Shown here in pieces: positions 1 through 13,139 of a stretch of 64,000 nt of DNA. Both the position numbers and the translations under genes were made by a program. This stretch comes from Scleropages formosus (Eukaryota; Chordata; Actinopteri; Osteoglossiformes; Osteoglossidae): NCBI RefSeq assembly GCF_900964775.1, contig NC_041807.1:38411513-38475512 (forward strand). The letters are read 5' to 3'. Under the pieces are notes generated by a model. The model had not been told where the DNA came from, made no database searches, and worked only from the letters and a program-made list of their open reading frames with translations. Within the stretch, counting starts at the first letter, position 1, and every line of letters begins with the position of its first letter.

Positions 1-947
1 ATTTTAATGCACATAATGCCACTCCTGCTAGAATTATTAGAGTTGTTATAAATTTAAGAGAAACTTGACTGTTGACTCGACACCCTGAGTCAGATACCTT
101 GTCTCCTGGTCTGATGGTTAGAAGTCCTTTCGATTCACAACTGTCCAAATGAACAATTCAACGTACGAACATGAGAAGAGATATGTTGCATTTAGCAGTT
201 TTCTTTAAAGGTAACAGTAAATAGAGAAACAAATAAAATGTAAACAACAAATACAGCATTTTTCTATAACATGTGCAAAGAAAATAGGCTGTTTGCAATC
301 CAGTAATTATTTATATTGTAAAATGAAGTAAAACACATTACTTTAAAATGGGAATAGGGACAGACTTACTCTGTGTGTGTGGTGTACAGGATGCAGAAGA
401 TCCATTTGAGTAGGACTGTTCAGAGCAATCCTCACATAGTGTCAGTAGACTCTGTTCCTACAGAAGTGAACAGTATCAAATATTTAATAAAACATTGAAA
501 GGACTTTTAAAATTATACACCATTCTGATTTTAGATCCTTTTTTAAGCACATCAGACCGGGATATTTGATGAACTGTCCAGGTTTGCAGATTGTGTGTTT
601 CTGTGCTGCTCTACATCCTCCCTCATAAGGATCAATACAATAGTTTCCTTCCAGGGCTCCACACACGGCGTCTGAAGAGGGTTTACACTCCTTTACTGTC
701 CTTATACCAAGACCTAAAGAATAGAAGGACAAACATTGCAATAGAAATAAAATAATGTATTGAAAAAACATACAATGCAGTAATCTGTCATTTTGTAAAA
801 AAGAGACACTATTATCCTCACCTTGGTCACACATTGTACAGGGTTTGCAGTTAATGTGAGCATTTGGTTTATTGATGAAAGTGGATCCAGTACATGGAAT
901 ACATGTAGTGCTGGTGTACACTGTATAATGTCTATAGACATGATATC
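1..947 (-). pseudogene. Unit A: decayed TNFRSF14-like receptor, 3' part, runs off the window edge
   Basis: Four exons homologous to the other units read right to left: CRD2 (947-822, YRHYTVYTSTTCIPC...), CRD3 (713-558, GLGIRTVKECKPSSDAVCG...), CRD4 (457-370) and stalk plus transmembrane (140-1, CESKGLLTIRPGD then FITTLIILAGVALCAL). CRD3 is intact and has the family length of 156 nt. The rest is damaged. The acceptor AG in front of CRD2 reads AA. In CRD4 a 2-nt loss brings a TGA into frame, and a 2-nt gain in the CA run near the exon end restores the original length of 88 nt. No CRD1 or start exon was found between 950 and 3,000. Exons beyond position 1 are outside the window, so the call rests on the visible part. 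A receptor of the TNFRSF14/HVEM kind is the likely ancestor. Confidence 0.75.
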
Positions 948-1094
948 TTACAAATAATAAATAACAATAAATAAATAACAGACATTGGTAAAAAGCCTGA
1001 GTTTTCAGTGAAAGTGCCACCTGGTGAGAAATGGCTGACAAATTAGCGGAGAGAATGACATCTTTTTTTATTTACACAGCAATATGTTCAGTAC

Positions 1095-1296
1095 GGGGGG
1101 CAGGGTGGCACAGTGGTGCAGTGGGTTGGACTGGGTCCTGCTCTCCGGTGGGTCTGGGGTCCAAGCCCTACTTGGGGTGCCTTGCGACAGACTGGTGTGT
1201 CCCCTCCCCCTCCGGCCTTACGCACTGTGTTGTTGGGTTAGGTGCTTGCTTAGGTGCTGGCTCCCTGCAACCCCGAGTGGGACAAGTGGTTCAGAT

Positions 1297-1330
<34 letters not shown>
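1095..1330 (+). mobile_element. tRNA-derived SINE (family 1) with (TG)n tail
   Basis: Family-1 SINE: a tRNA-like head with a GTGGTGCAGTGGG-type A box and a GGGTCCAAGCC-type B box, then the conserved body 'TTGGGGTGCCTTGCGACAGA' and a long TG tail (1,298-1,330). It lies just upstream of the decayed unit A. It has a small internal duplication near 'aggtgcttgcttaggtgctgg'. Confidence 0.85.
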
Positions 1331-1331
<1 letters not shown>

Positions 1332-2968
1332 TGTTCAGTATGATATAGTGAATGTAATGATGTATAAATGTAGTGTACACTGTATACTTATATATAATTC
1401 CAATGTGTGTCTAATCATCAGATCACAGCAGTTTGTTCTATAACTAACATAGTTAAGTTAATGATGATCACCTGACTATAACCACTGCATATTAATTCAC
1501 AGGACAACAACTTAAGTGGATCCAAGTGATTTCGTTCACAGTTGTGTCAAAGGTGCAAACATTAAACTCTCCCTGGAAAGACAAAAAAAGAAACATAATT
1601 GCAGGCTTTTTGGAGCCAAGGCTGATATCAACATTGGATAAGAGCAGTTCAGGAATTTATGGGGATTCTGTGCAGGTTTCTTCCCTTCATATGAATCCTG
1701 ATCACGTTGGAGATGGAAGAGAAGCTTCCTGGTGGCTGTCCTTGTGGACCTCAGTCAGGGGATGTTGCAGGGTGGTGTGAAGTTATAATGTGTTATGTAT
1801 TATTAATAATATGTATTATCCTATTCCACGATAACCGCAAGTAGTCATCATGAGTCAAATTTGACTCAGCGGCACTTTCCCACCAACATTATTTTCTCAC
1901 CACTAAATGACTGGCAAACAATGTTCTTTTCTCATAACAGGGTGGTTCCTTCATGTAAGAATAATTGTGAAAATATTGTTTCCCACCATGCTGTACCGTA
2001 CAAACAAACATAAAAGAAAGCACCAAGAAAGCACTTCTCCTCCCTTGCACAGTAAACCATGAATGCTATGAGTTTGCTTTGTCATTTTTACACATATGGC
2101 CCCTGGACCAGTTCACGATAATGACTGTGGCCCTTGGCCCAAAAAAACCTCTGTGTGCTGTTACTCTTTTTGAAACTCATGCAGTTTGAAATAAATAATA
2201 CCAGCACTCCATGTTGATGGAAACTGAAGACTGCACACCATGGTGGACAAGGCACGCCGATGTGAACCATGACATCAGGTTATTAGCACTTAGCAACAAT
2301 GTCATAAATACAAACTGTAAACTGAATTAAAAGTCTTTTTAATTCTACAGTACCCAGAAGGGGTGGTCAGCCAATGGTGCTTGGACCCCCGAGGTGTTTT
2401 TTTTTTCTCTCTTGCCTTTCAGTTCGGAGCTTTTTGGTTCCTTTGCAGTTGGCTTAATTACAGCTTTAATAATTACATAGTTGTTACAGTAAATTCATGT
2501 ATAACCAACCTTTTAATTGTATTATACCACTGATCCTTAGTTCAGCACTCTGTATTATTTTATCTATAAAAATAAATTGAAAATAATGCATATAGTTTTC
2601 TATGTATACTAAGTGTTTTGAGTAATACTGTGGTGTTATGAATTCCCCCTATTTACTCTACGGTGCCTGTATGTGTTTTCAGTGTATAGAAAATGAAAGA
2701 AAGGTTTCATTACTGAGACATTTTTTAAATATTCCACATTGTTTTGCCCAGTACATGTATATTAAACTGACATTTACTATTTACATTTACTTATTTATTG
2801 ACATTTATTTATTATGTCACAGTAGTTACGCAACTACTTATGACCTATGTGCCACAGAAAATGTTGCCCAATAATTTGGCCAAAATAATGTGTTATTTCT
2901 GTATTTACAGAGTAAATACTAAAAAGGTCATATTTGCCATCATCAAACTACAACCAAAAGGTTTACTG
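1331..2968. other. Intergenic stretch without recognised genes
   Basis: AT-rich DNA. All open frames are short and none matches a family I know. The only notable item is an 18-bp perfect palindrome at 1,851-1,868 (TGAGTCAAATTTGACTCA), made of two inverted AP-1 core sites. Confidence 0.5.
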
Positions 2969-2977
2969 CTCTCTATC

Positions 2978-2980
<3 letters not shown>

Positions 2981-3010
<30 letters not shown>

Positions 3011-3204
3011 TTTCTGAACCGCTTGTCCCATATGAGGTCGCGGGGAACCGGAGCCTACCCGGCAACTCAGGGCGTAAGGCCGGAGGGGGAGGGGACACAC
3101 CTAGGACGGGACGCCAGCCCACCGCAAGACACCCCAAGCGGGACTCAAACCCCAGACCCACCAGAGAGGAGGACCCGGTCCAACCCACTGCACCACCGCA
3201 CCCC
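2981..3204 (-). mobile_element. SINE family 1 with 13-bp target duplication
   Basis: Reverse-oriented family-1 SINE starting at its (CA)n end. It is flanked by an exact repeat CTCTCTATCTTTA at 2,969-2,981 and 3,205-3,217, which marks a clean LINE-type integration. Confidence 0.9.
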
Positions 3205-3371
3205 CTCTCTATCTTTAATGATGATGAAATGGCAAAGAATAAAAATATTTTCTTATTTTGGTCGAAATTTGACAATATGTGTGCAGAATCACACCACTCC
3301 TAGGAACACTTTCAGATGAACCCACCTCTTTATTTATATAAACTGGCTCCTTGAGTTACAAATGTGTAGAT

Positions 3372-3399
3372 TAATAATAATAATAATAATAATAATAAT
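3372..3399. repeat. (TAA)n microsatellite
   Basis: About nine uninterrupted ATA/TAA triplets. From 3,218 to about 5,976 I see no gene, only this tract and (TTA)n at 5,364-5,395. The longer open frame around 5,229-5,768 has no family signature and runs through the triplet repeat. Confidence 0.9.
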
Positions 3400-5362
3400 G
3401 TAGTTCTGTTTAAATAAGTACTTTACCACTTGTACAACACACTTTGGACCACATTACTCACTTATTATCCAGCTAAATTATTTCACCACTTATTTATGTC
3501 TTCATCATATATGCTGTGTAACCACTTTTGACCAGTAGTTTTCCTAATATATTTGGAAGAGCCCTTGTGGAATATATTCACATATGAAAAAGAAAAGTGT
3601 TTACATCTATTCTGGTTTTATATAAGCGCTTGAAACCACATCTAGACAAATGCTGAAAGGTGACAGACTTCAGTACATCCTACACAGCGGATGAAAGTCA
3701 AAATGATTCAACACAGATAATAGTAATGAAGAAAGATAAAAGTGAACATCAATTTGATAACATCAGTTCACACAGAAGGGATGAAAAGACAATGCTGGGA
3801 GCTCATTTATTATTGAGACAAAAGTATAAACGTATGTGTAATTCAGTTGTATGTGAAACTTTAGATCGCTGGAGCTCAGCCAGTGTCTTTTGTGCATCAT
3901 ATCTGCTCACACGTCCCCACTTCTCACAAACCAAGCAAATGCTTTTGGCATAAAAGTGTCAGACTGTTCCACTTGTGGTCCGTTAAAATAAGAGAATTGA
4001 TGAAGGGTCTGAATACTTTTGCAGCACATTAAATTTTTACATTCATCAGACAGCTGAGCTATATTTATCTGGATTGGTAATGTCCGGCTGTCCAAATGTC
4101 TAGAGTTTGATTTTCATTTTAATTCCTATCTTAACATGCGTTATTTCTGCTCACTTGGATTTTTTAATGAGGAGATCAGAAAGAAAACATGAAGTGTTTT
4201 TTGAGATCTCTTGTTGCACGGTGGCAGTTTCCTGTTTTTGGTTTTCCGAAAGTGGCAGATTGACAGTACTTCTTTATTTCTCATTTCCGCTCACAGATTA
4301 GTTTTCTTTGTTTCAGTGGTTCCACCGTGTGAACGGCTTATCTCATTCTGCTGTACTTTTCAGGGGAAATTCAAACAAGCAATTTTCAATATTCTGACAT
4401 TGTTTTGTTTTAATGCAGTGTACTGCTCTAGAATTTCCCCCTGTCATTGTAAGACTGGGTGCTTCTCTGTAAATGTTTTTTTGTGGAAATTCCCCTTTCA
4501 AAGAAAATGACAGAAAACATTTGCGCCTGTGAAATTTGTTATATTTTTAGTATTGTTTACGACACTATTTGCACAATCCCTTTTTGACCTATGCGGCACA
4601 CGTAAAATTGACCCACGTCCTCAAAATGTGACCATAAATTTGAAATACAGTTGGATACGTGTGCTCACTTGTTCCTGTTTTTATGATCTAGTTAGAATGA
4701 AATGAAAGTTCTGAAACAGACAAACATTCAGTTGTTTTTGCCAGGACCTTGACAGTTGTGCAGAGGGCTGCATACAGTGACTCCTGGAGTCACCTGCAGA
4801 TGAGTCAGTATCCTCATTAAGTGAAGATAATATCGGTTACACTGGCAACTCAGGTAAAGATAATATTCCAGAAAAACACTCTATGTCAGACTTGGTTCAC
4901 ATGTTCTGCATTTTATTCCACTTTACCTGCCTTAAACAGACCACTTGGTTCACTTTGCCACATCACTCTCAGCCAAGTCTGTCTGTTTTCAGTGATTTTG
5001 GCTTATATTCTTTCTAATTTGTCGGTTAAAATCTGAACATTCTGATGAACCGATGAAGTGGTACTATTCTGAGTGTTGCAGTAACACATTAAAAAAAATC
5101 AGTACATATAAGTTATTATACATATCATGGGTTAAAAAAAAACTGATGAATGAAAACTTTTAAAATGAACCCATGTGCTATTTTACAACAGCTTTTAAAT
5201 ATAATCTAGTTCACTGGCTCCTCAATTTATGAATGTTCTTTTGAATGCAAATTTCCAAAACTACAAAGTGTGGAATTTATATTATTTTCCTTTACATGTA
5301 TTAGTTGTTTACACACACAGCTTGGCTAACTCCTATTTCCTACAACTTTCATTACTATTTTC

Positions 5363-5363
<1 letters not shown>

Positions 5364-5395
<32 letters not shown>
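5364..5395. repeat. (TTA)n microsatellite
   Basis: About ten TTA triplets in a row. On the plus strand they translate to a leucine run in a spurious open frame. Confidence 0.9.
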
Positions 5396-5976
5396 TCTTG
5401 TCCATTTCTACTTTGGTGCTCCTGTGTCTTTTTTGTTCCTGACTCCAGGGTCACAGTTGGGATGTGCAAGCAAAAAAGATTTCAAGGCCATCTATAAGAG
5501 ACCAAGTTTCATTTCTGACCCCCTCACCCCTATGGCTGCTTATCTATGTGTACAGAAAACCAGAAAGAGATGGATATTATCAGGAAAAAAGGGTGAGGGG
5601 AGGCATGTACCATCAAGAAAGAGAATAAGAATATCGTTTTCAAAGAGAAAAAGAATCCAAAGCTTGCGAGTGTCCACATCACTCAATAAAAAGAGAAACA
5701 CTACAGTTGTTGGTATTGCAAAGCTTGACCACTTCCAGGATGTGGATGACAACACCACAGGGCACTAATCCATCCGTAGACGCATACGTAATAAAAGTTC
5801 ACAGTGAATGTTGCATTCATGTGAAACTCAACACGTGGTCAAATTCAAAGAAGGAAGCATGTGAACACCCAGTCGACCTGGAACCCAGAAAGTGTGCACC
5901 CAGTATAGCATTACCAGTGGAAAGAAGTGAGAGGAGCAATTTGGTAGACAGCCTAAGGTTCAAGACCTGTATTTCT

Positions 5977-6191
5977 GGTAGCAAAGTGGTTTGAGTTGCT
6001 GCCTTGGACCCAGAAGTTGCAGATTTGAACCTCACCTCCAGCTGAAATAGTCCTGGACAATGTATTTACCCTAAATTGCTCCAGTAAAATTACCAAGCTG
6101 TATAAATTGTATAAATTGCTAAAAAAACTGCAAGTAGCTTAACTTTGTAAGCTGCTTTGGAGAAAAGCATCAGCTACAATAATAAATGTAA
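5977..6191 (+). mobile_element. tRNA-derived SINE (family 2) with L2-like 3' tail
   Basis: Head 'ctggtagcaaagtggttt' followed by 'gctgccttggaccca' and a B-box-like 'agatttgaacc'. The body carries 'ccagtaaaattac' and the tail 'gctttggagaaaagcatcag' plus 'aataaatgtaa', the tail shared by many fish SINEs mobilised by L2-type LINEs. A tail-only fragment lies at 6,880-6,955. Between them (6,192-6,879) and from 6,956 to 7,858 I see nothing recognisable. Confidence 0.75.
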
Positions 6192-6879
6192 GATAGTGTG
6201 ACTACTGGAGGTTGCAAAGAGAAAACTCCTGACAATAGCGAAGGGGGAAAACCTCTCTGCATGTCACATGGGGTGAAATCCTGACATATCTGAAGGACCA
6301 CATTGAGCAGCAGAAGCCTGTTCCTGAGATAGAATGAATGTGTAGAGCCTCCCAAGCACACTGGTCATTTGGTGACGGTGAAGTTGCGTGTCGAAAAACC
6401 ACTTGTCTGAAGGACGGAAAGCACACATGCTGAAGGCTGTCGGCTAAAATGAGTTTCTGAGATCCTGACAAGTTCCGAGAATCGCTGACAGAAAAAGATT
6501 GCAGCAACTGGTGAAGACAATGCATGGGAAAGCAGATCAAAGAGGTGAGCTACACATCAGCTAGACATCAAAGGGAGGCAGAAGACAAACTACATATCTG
6601 TACCTCAGGGACTGAAGCCTACTCCTGCTCAGCTTGTACCCAAACTGGTTTCAACAACATCAGACAAAGAAGGAGGTGAAGGGACCTGAGGTGATACCAT
6701 TTCTGAAGACACTGATAATGGTGGGTTAACATGCCTCTGCGCACTAAGAGAGTGAATTTCATCGGATAGGTGGGTGAAGCTGGGGCTTTGTGGTATGAAT
6801 ATGAAGCCCACATATCCACATTCCAGCTAACTCTGATAACTCTTAACTCTTGATGTAATGCATAACTTATACTTTTCCT

Positions 6880-6955
6880 GAGTTGTATGTCGCTTTGGAC
6901 AAAAGCGTTTGCTAAATGAATAAATGTAAATGAATAAATGTAACTGTAATGTAAA
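6880..6955 (+). mobile_element. SINE family 2, tail fragment
   Basis: Only the 3' tail is present ('gtcgctttggacaaaagcgt', 'ctaaatgaataaatgtaa'), with a short tandem repeat of the last unit. Confidence 0.65.
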
Positions 6956-7858
6956 TAAAGTCAGCTGTTCTTTACAGGACTTGCTTCATCTGTAAATGAA
7001 AAAAATAAGGATAACTTTGACAGCAGGGAAAATGGACTGCTAAAGTCTGTCGTTATGGTGGGTCTGAAGTCAGAAATGGCAAAGATGGCCATGCTGACAA
7101 AACCAGACAGGTCACTGGGTGAAGACATGGGTCAAAGTCAATGGTTGGGAATGAGGCCAAGGTGAACAAAAATTAACCCTTGTTCAGATAGAAGGAGACA
7201 CTCATAGCACAGTTCTAGAACCTCATGAAGGACCAGTAGCCTCAGCTGCTACAAGCCTCGAGAAATGGACACAGCCTGCCCTCAAGCCTCTGCTGGCCTT
7301 CTTACTGGATGGGCAATTTGTGGAGATGACGGTACATAAATGAGATGTGGAGTTTTTATTGGAACCAAGGGCCAAACTGACCCTCCTCCCACAGTAATTA
7401 AAACCATAATCATTCAATGAACATTCTAGAAGACAAAAAAGGTCTATCTCTGTATGGGTCTGGCTTGTGATGCAAGCCTTAAGGGGAATGGCTGTCCTTG
7501 TGGATATAATTCTACCATAAACCAGATGGTAGACAACATCCTGGTGACCTCAGAGAATAAGGAAGAATGCAAATGCAGCATTCAGTCACGGTTGAACTAA
7601 CTCTACCTGAAAGGCACAAACCCAGTACAGGCTAAGGTCAATCCACTCAGGACGAAGTGATGTTCCTCAGAGAGGTCTCATAGGAGAAAAGGGAACTCAC
7701 TCAAGACCACACACTGTCAATAAGGGCAGCCAAACCTCACACCATGATTCAATACTAATATTGCCTTTCTGGGTGACAAAATGATCACAAGGAGATTGTC
7801 GTGGAATCTTGTTTTTCAAAGGACACACAGTTTGATACATCAAGGCCAAGACCCGGGT

Positions 7859-8069
7859 ACAGTTGGGAGCATAGTTGTTCAAGCTACTGCCTTTAGGTCC
7901 AAAGGCTGCAGGTTTGATCCCCACCTCTGGTTATAGTACTGTTGAGCAAGGTACTTACCCTAACTTCTGCCAGTAAAAATTAACCACTGTATAACTGGGT
8001 AAATAATTGTAACCTTAACATTGTAAGTTGCTTTGGAGAAAATTGTCAGTTAAATGAATAAATGTAAAT
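7859..8069 (+). mobile_element. SINE family 2
   Basis: Head ('gcatagttgttcaagctact'), 'aaaggctgcaggtttgatcc' B-box region, 'gagcaaggtacttaccctaa', and L2-like tail ending 'aaatgaataaatgtaaatg'. The following stretch 8,070-9,520 contains no gene I recognise. Confidence 0.75.
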
Positions 8070-9524
8070 GGCTTTTATTCCTTCCAAATGTCTGTACAAA
8101 CAGCATGCTTGGAGGCAACTCCAAAGAGAAGCTCCCTGAACAATGTATCTTATCACTATATATATGTGTTATGCTAGAAGGGAGGGGACATGAAGATTCA
8201 TAAGTGGGAAAATATGAAAATACAGCACCCGTGACAAGCGTACATCTTAGTGAGTACAAATGGACGGTGCTGAAACAACTGAAAGACAACTTGCAGATAC
8301 CACAGAGGTATGAAGAACAGAGAGGTTTGAGGGACGGCACCCTAGGCAACAACAGTTCCATGTCATGCACAACATGATTCCATCAGAAAAAAGTCAAAAC
8401 CTCTGGTGCATCATTAATTTTCTTGCTCAAGACCAGTGCCTTTCCTGGGCATTACGACTGGTGGCAGGTTGCCACATCTTACGTTTCATGTTTCGACAAG
8501 TTTCACTGCGGCCGTTCATTTTTGCTAACATTTCTTTGACTTGTCAATTTTCAAACATTTCAGTGTGCTGCAGAGACAATGAAACCTGCTTTACTCACTC
8601 TGAGACCAAGAGGTGTCAATAAAACGAACCGAAACACAAAGGTGTCGACTACATTAATTTAATTTCCTTCCACAGTGTTTACGGCTCCTGTTCGGTGTTA
8701 ATGTGTGTTGGGTGATCAATAACAGAGCGAGGGATGTTTCACAGAATTCATAGAATGAATCGCTCACCAGTATGGCATTAAACAGGAATTCAGGTACCCA
8801 ACATGTACAAATTATAAACATTTTTTAATTTCAATTTTAATGTAGCTCAAAGTCAATATAAAAAAATCGTATACATTTTTCTTATTATAGCAATATCCAA
8901 ACTGTAGTCGTAAATAAATAGAGGCGTATGTGTAAAGAGAGGTTGGATTGTGAAGTCAAAAGGTCAGACTTGCAGTCCCAGCTGTGTTTGCAAGGTGAGG
9001 ATCCAGTGTGTCAATACCGTATTGTTACGGTAAATTAGCATGTACACTAGTTAGACCAGAAAAAGGAAGTTAATTTGCACTTTACCTGCCATAGTGCTGA
9101 AGGAAAAAGCCGTACCAAGGTGTGTTGGCTCTTAATGCACAGTAGTTCTGAGCACGACTGTTTACTGCTGTCTATCTACTCTGCTGTGTTCCAGGCTCAC
9201 ACTAAACCACACTGCTGTCAAGGGTGTGTGTGTGTGTGAGTTCGTGTGGGAGTGCACAGGGTGGGGAGAGGGAGGGGCAAGAAACGTTTAACATTATATG
9301 ATGGCTTGGTGTTTTTTTTCAAAGTCCTGTGAATGTAATTGTATTAAAATATTAAAATATGCACATTTTATTAACTCGTTTTATGAAGGACATATTTTGG
9401 TCCACTACGCTGCCTTACAATGCAACTAAGTGTTTTAATTTATGCTGACTATATGTGCAATCCACCACACGCATTACCACAGTTATCAAGTTCTGGGGAA
9501 GTCTGCAAAACCTTGCAAGCAATG

Positions 9525-9725
9525 TTGTGGTTACATCTGTGCCTTGCAGTGAAAAGTACCAGTTTCAGATCCCGTCTCCTGCTGTGGTACCCTTGATCAA
9601 GGCACTTACCCTGAGCTGACAGTAAAAAAATCACACAGCTATCTAAATAAATGAAAGTATCTCAATGTACAAACCTACCACTCTGAGCTGCGTTGATCAA
9701 AAGTTTCAATGAAATGAAGAAATAA
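9525..9725 (+). mobile_element. Old, degenerate SINE family 2 copy
   Basis: Parts of the family-2 body can be followed ('ttgatcaaggcacttaccct', 'cagtaaaaaaatcacacagc', 'ctgcgttgatcaaaag'), but with many differences. This makes it older than the copies near the receptor genes. Confidence 0.5.
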
Positions 9726-9737
9726 TGTCAACCTATA

Positions 9738-9738
<1 letters not shown>

Positions 9739-9779
<41 letters not shown>
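9739..9779. repeat. (TG)n microsatellite
   Basis: About 20 TG dinucleotides just after the degenerate SINE. They are not linked to a family-1 SINE here. Confidence 0.9.
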
Positions 9780-9784
<5 letters not shown>

Positions 9785-10429
9785 GCAAGCTGCTCAAAGT
9801 GTGTCGCTCTGCACCTGCAGGAAAGAGATCGGTCGACTGAGAACGACATGACAAACAATTCTCTCTTGGGCATAACTACAGAAACTCTTTAAAAATAGAG
9901 ATCAGACCCATAAAACCTCACCTGCTAGAGTGTCTCGCGGGGAGCATTAAAATAGACGCGATTCGTAGAGCTTAACTGTCAATATTCACTGAATCCACCT
10001 GTCCCTCATGACTCCACCTACTCCTGTTTGGTGCCTTTAAATAAACACAAGTTTTTGCTGTGTTCCCTGTTTTAGTCAAACTGCACATATGGGGAAAATC
10101 GCGCCTAGGGTTTCGGGTTCAAGTCTCTAACCTTATGTTTATGAAACAGAAGAAGTGATGATAACGGGAAGTATAATTGTGATAACAGTGGAATAAGTCC
10201 AAAGGCTTCGGCTCCACAGTTTGGCTCCCTCGCGCTGCAGAAGGTCATTAGATGAGGAATTAAATGTTCATGTAGTTCCCTGGCTGTCAGGTGTGGGTAA
10301 AAGTGTGTGTGAGGTGCTACAGCTCTGGGAATGCAGTGATATTAATACCATAACAGTTAATAGACTTATTTAATGTAATATATCTATATTTGAGGTGTGG
10401 TGTTTACTAGGAGGAAAGCATAAAATGAA

Positions 10430-10525
10430 CAGCTGGTAGTGTAGTGATTAGAACTACTACTTTTAGACCCAAAGGTTGCTGGTTCAAATTCCACTGTGAG
10501 CAAGGTGACTACTCTAAACTTCTTG
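10430..10525 (+). mobile_element. SINE family 2, head fragment
   Basis: Only the tRNA-like half is visible: 'agctggtagtgtagtgatta', 'cccaaaggttgctggttcaa', 'gagcaaggtgactactctaa'. From 10,530 to 12,775 nothing else is recognisable, apart from AT-rich DNA and short unrelated open frames. Confidence 0.6.
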
Positions 10526-12775
10526 TTGTTGAGTTTATGTTAATAAACATGCAGAAGAGTGTAAACAATTTTTTCTCCAACATTCTGCTGTGCCTGTAGG
10601 TTGTGAGTCTTTGCAGCAAATAAATTTAATTTACTAGAGAAACAAAAAACAGCAATTTCCATAAATTAAGACAATTTTCCATTTTGAACACATGAAGATA
10701 ACACTCGCTATAACTATAGTGCAGGTAATACATTGTTTAAACACATGGCTTTATTATTGTTAGTTAAGGTCTTTGATGAGGCTGGAAAAAGTTTTAAAAA
10801 CTGTTTCTTGAAAGCAATAAGAATGAAATCCCCAATGAGTGTAAAACAGTGAAGGCGACCAGCCGGGTTCTTGTTTTTTGTCATCACGTACAGTAGAATA
10901 TGAATATATTTGATGACTTGGTGATCAGTATGTGTTATTGTTTTTTGTGGTAAACATTCCAAAGTCCCAGTAATATTGACTCAAACACGTACTATATTGT
11001 GGTGGTTTCAAGCGATGTTATTTTGGTAACTGTGATGACAAAACTAACATGTAAATACAAAAAGTGGAATCAATGGACATCAGGACAAGACCAAGACTTG
11101 GTAAAGCCATACTAGACTAAACCAGAACATACTAGACTAGATTGCACTATACTACCGGGGAACAGACCAGACTAGATCCTCATGTCTCCCAAAGACACTC
11201 CTGAGGCCCTGTTCTGCCCATGAGGTGGCAGTCAGTGGGTTCGGTAGAAGACAAAGTGCCACCAGGCAAAAAATTCAGCAATATCACATCAGTAATCAGA
11301 ACGTTAGAGACTCACACTTTGCTCAAATATCTGGGAAAAGATTTTTTAATACATTTTAAAATAACAATTTTTTTTTTCTATGAACCACCAGATAAAAAAG
11401 GTTCAAACATCTTTACTGTTCTTGTTATAATTACTATAAAATGAGGCCTGCCCAATGACAGATCCTAAATTGCCAGGGGCTCTGGCCACACAGGGGGTCT
11501 GGAGGCCACACAAATGGGTCCCTGTCACTCAGGGAGGGTCAACAGAGACAAAACAACAAGAAAAAGTAAAAACAATAAAATTGTGATGTTTCATTTCTTT
11601 TCTAAACTACTTTTATGAACAGTACTGGGCTGTGGCATCATGGAGACAGAAGAAGTACACCTAAAAATTGCACATCGATCCATATACATAAAGTAAGGGC
11701 AGACTCAAAAAACTGTTAGTATTTCACAGGTGTAATTACATAGCAGTACCTAACGTTATACGTTTTATATTACTTTGAAAAAAATTACAGAACCTGTGTG
11801 CATCTTTTGTTCGGCCCTAACATAAATGTACATGTGCCTTGCTGAGTTTAAGAGATGCAGAAGCGATAATGTTAATTACTTGACTTTCAACACATTTAAC
11901 AGTTCTCAGCTAAAATACGAATAACAGTACAAATAGCTAATAAACGGAATATCAGCTATAGAGAAAAAAAATTCAGAAAGAACCAAAACTATAATTTTGT
12001 GTGTGGAGAGAGTGGAGATCACAATCTCTTGGAGACATGCGATAGAGCGATCCCAAGTGCAGAGTTTATCTCATGAACTGATAACTGCGAACCGTGAACT
12101 CGGAAGACAAAGCTGCAACACAAAGATGCATGGGGACATCGAAGCTTGTGCGGTGAACAAATAGTACCAGGTGAACAATTAAGAAAAGAAAAAAACAAAT
12201 TTAGGGTCTTGTTTCTCATGTAAGACATGGTGAGCTTCTGTAGAGTCCATCTATCCTGGTGCTCCTGTTATTCTCCCGTTATGGTGTCAGATGATGGCAA
12301 TCCAGCAGAGGAGTGTAAGGACACCTCACTGTCTTGTTGAACCTGCTCTCCAGGGGACCTGACAGGTGTATAAGGATGGGCCACTTTTTAATCTGAATTA
12401 ATATTCAGTAAAAATGCATTTTATACATATACAGAATGTTCTACACATTCACAGGTAAAGGTCCAGTAGAGCAGGGATGCCCAAAGCCCTTTGTGATGAC
12501 TGTAGGATCTGATTAATTAAATTATCCATTAGATTTTAATAACAATTATTATAATTACTATACTTTTATCAGTACTAGACTGACTTTTTGTAAAAGAAAA
12601 TAACACCCAAGCCTTCCTCTTAAAAGCTATTTTCCCTTGATGAATATCAATAATGCAATTTTCAATATTAACATGCTTTCAATGAATCAGCTTTTTAAAA
12701 CATTGCTTTCTCAATTATTTGCTTATTCTGAAGTGTTTAGCTTTGTTTAGAGCCTTCACCCCCTTGTGTTTTAAA

Positions 12776-12984
12776 TACACACACATAAGGTCTGAACCGC
12801 TTGTCCCATACGGGGTTGCAGGGAGCTGGAGCCTAACCCGGCAACACAGGGCATAAGGCTGGAATGGGAGGGGACACACCCAGGACGGGACACCAGTCCA
12901 TCGCAAGGCACCCCAAGTGGGACTCGAACCCCAGACTCACTGGAGAGTAGGACCTGGTCCAACCCACTGCATCACCATGCCCCC
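12776..12984 (-). mobile_element. SINE family 1
   Basis: Reverse-oriented full-length family-1 SINE, from a short CA run and 'ctgaaccgcttgtcccatac' to the tRNA-like head 'cccactgcatcaccatgccc'. I see no clear target duplication. Confidence 0.85.
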
Positions 12985-13139
12985 TCATGAAATTACCTAT
13001 CTTTCTTAAATGTCATCTCTCTGCTGGACTCTTATGATGATCCTCTCCACATTCCTGACCTATAGTTTTGTATCTCCTATACATTTACATGAGATGGATT
13101 AGTGTTGGACACCACTCATGATATCAGGCTGTGTTATCG

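Noticed and set aside
484-1041. A 185-aa minus-strand open frame across unit A
   Set aside because: It merges two real exon pieces (CRD2 and CRD3) with the intron between them; the exon model with splice sites explains it.
5229-5768. 179-aa plus-strand frame with a leucine run
   Set aside because: The leucine run is a TTA microsatellite and the rest has no family features or splice context.
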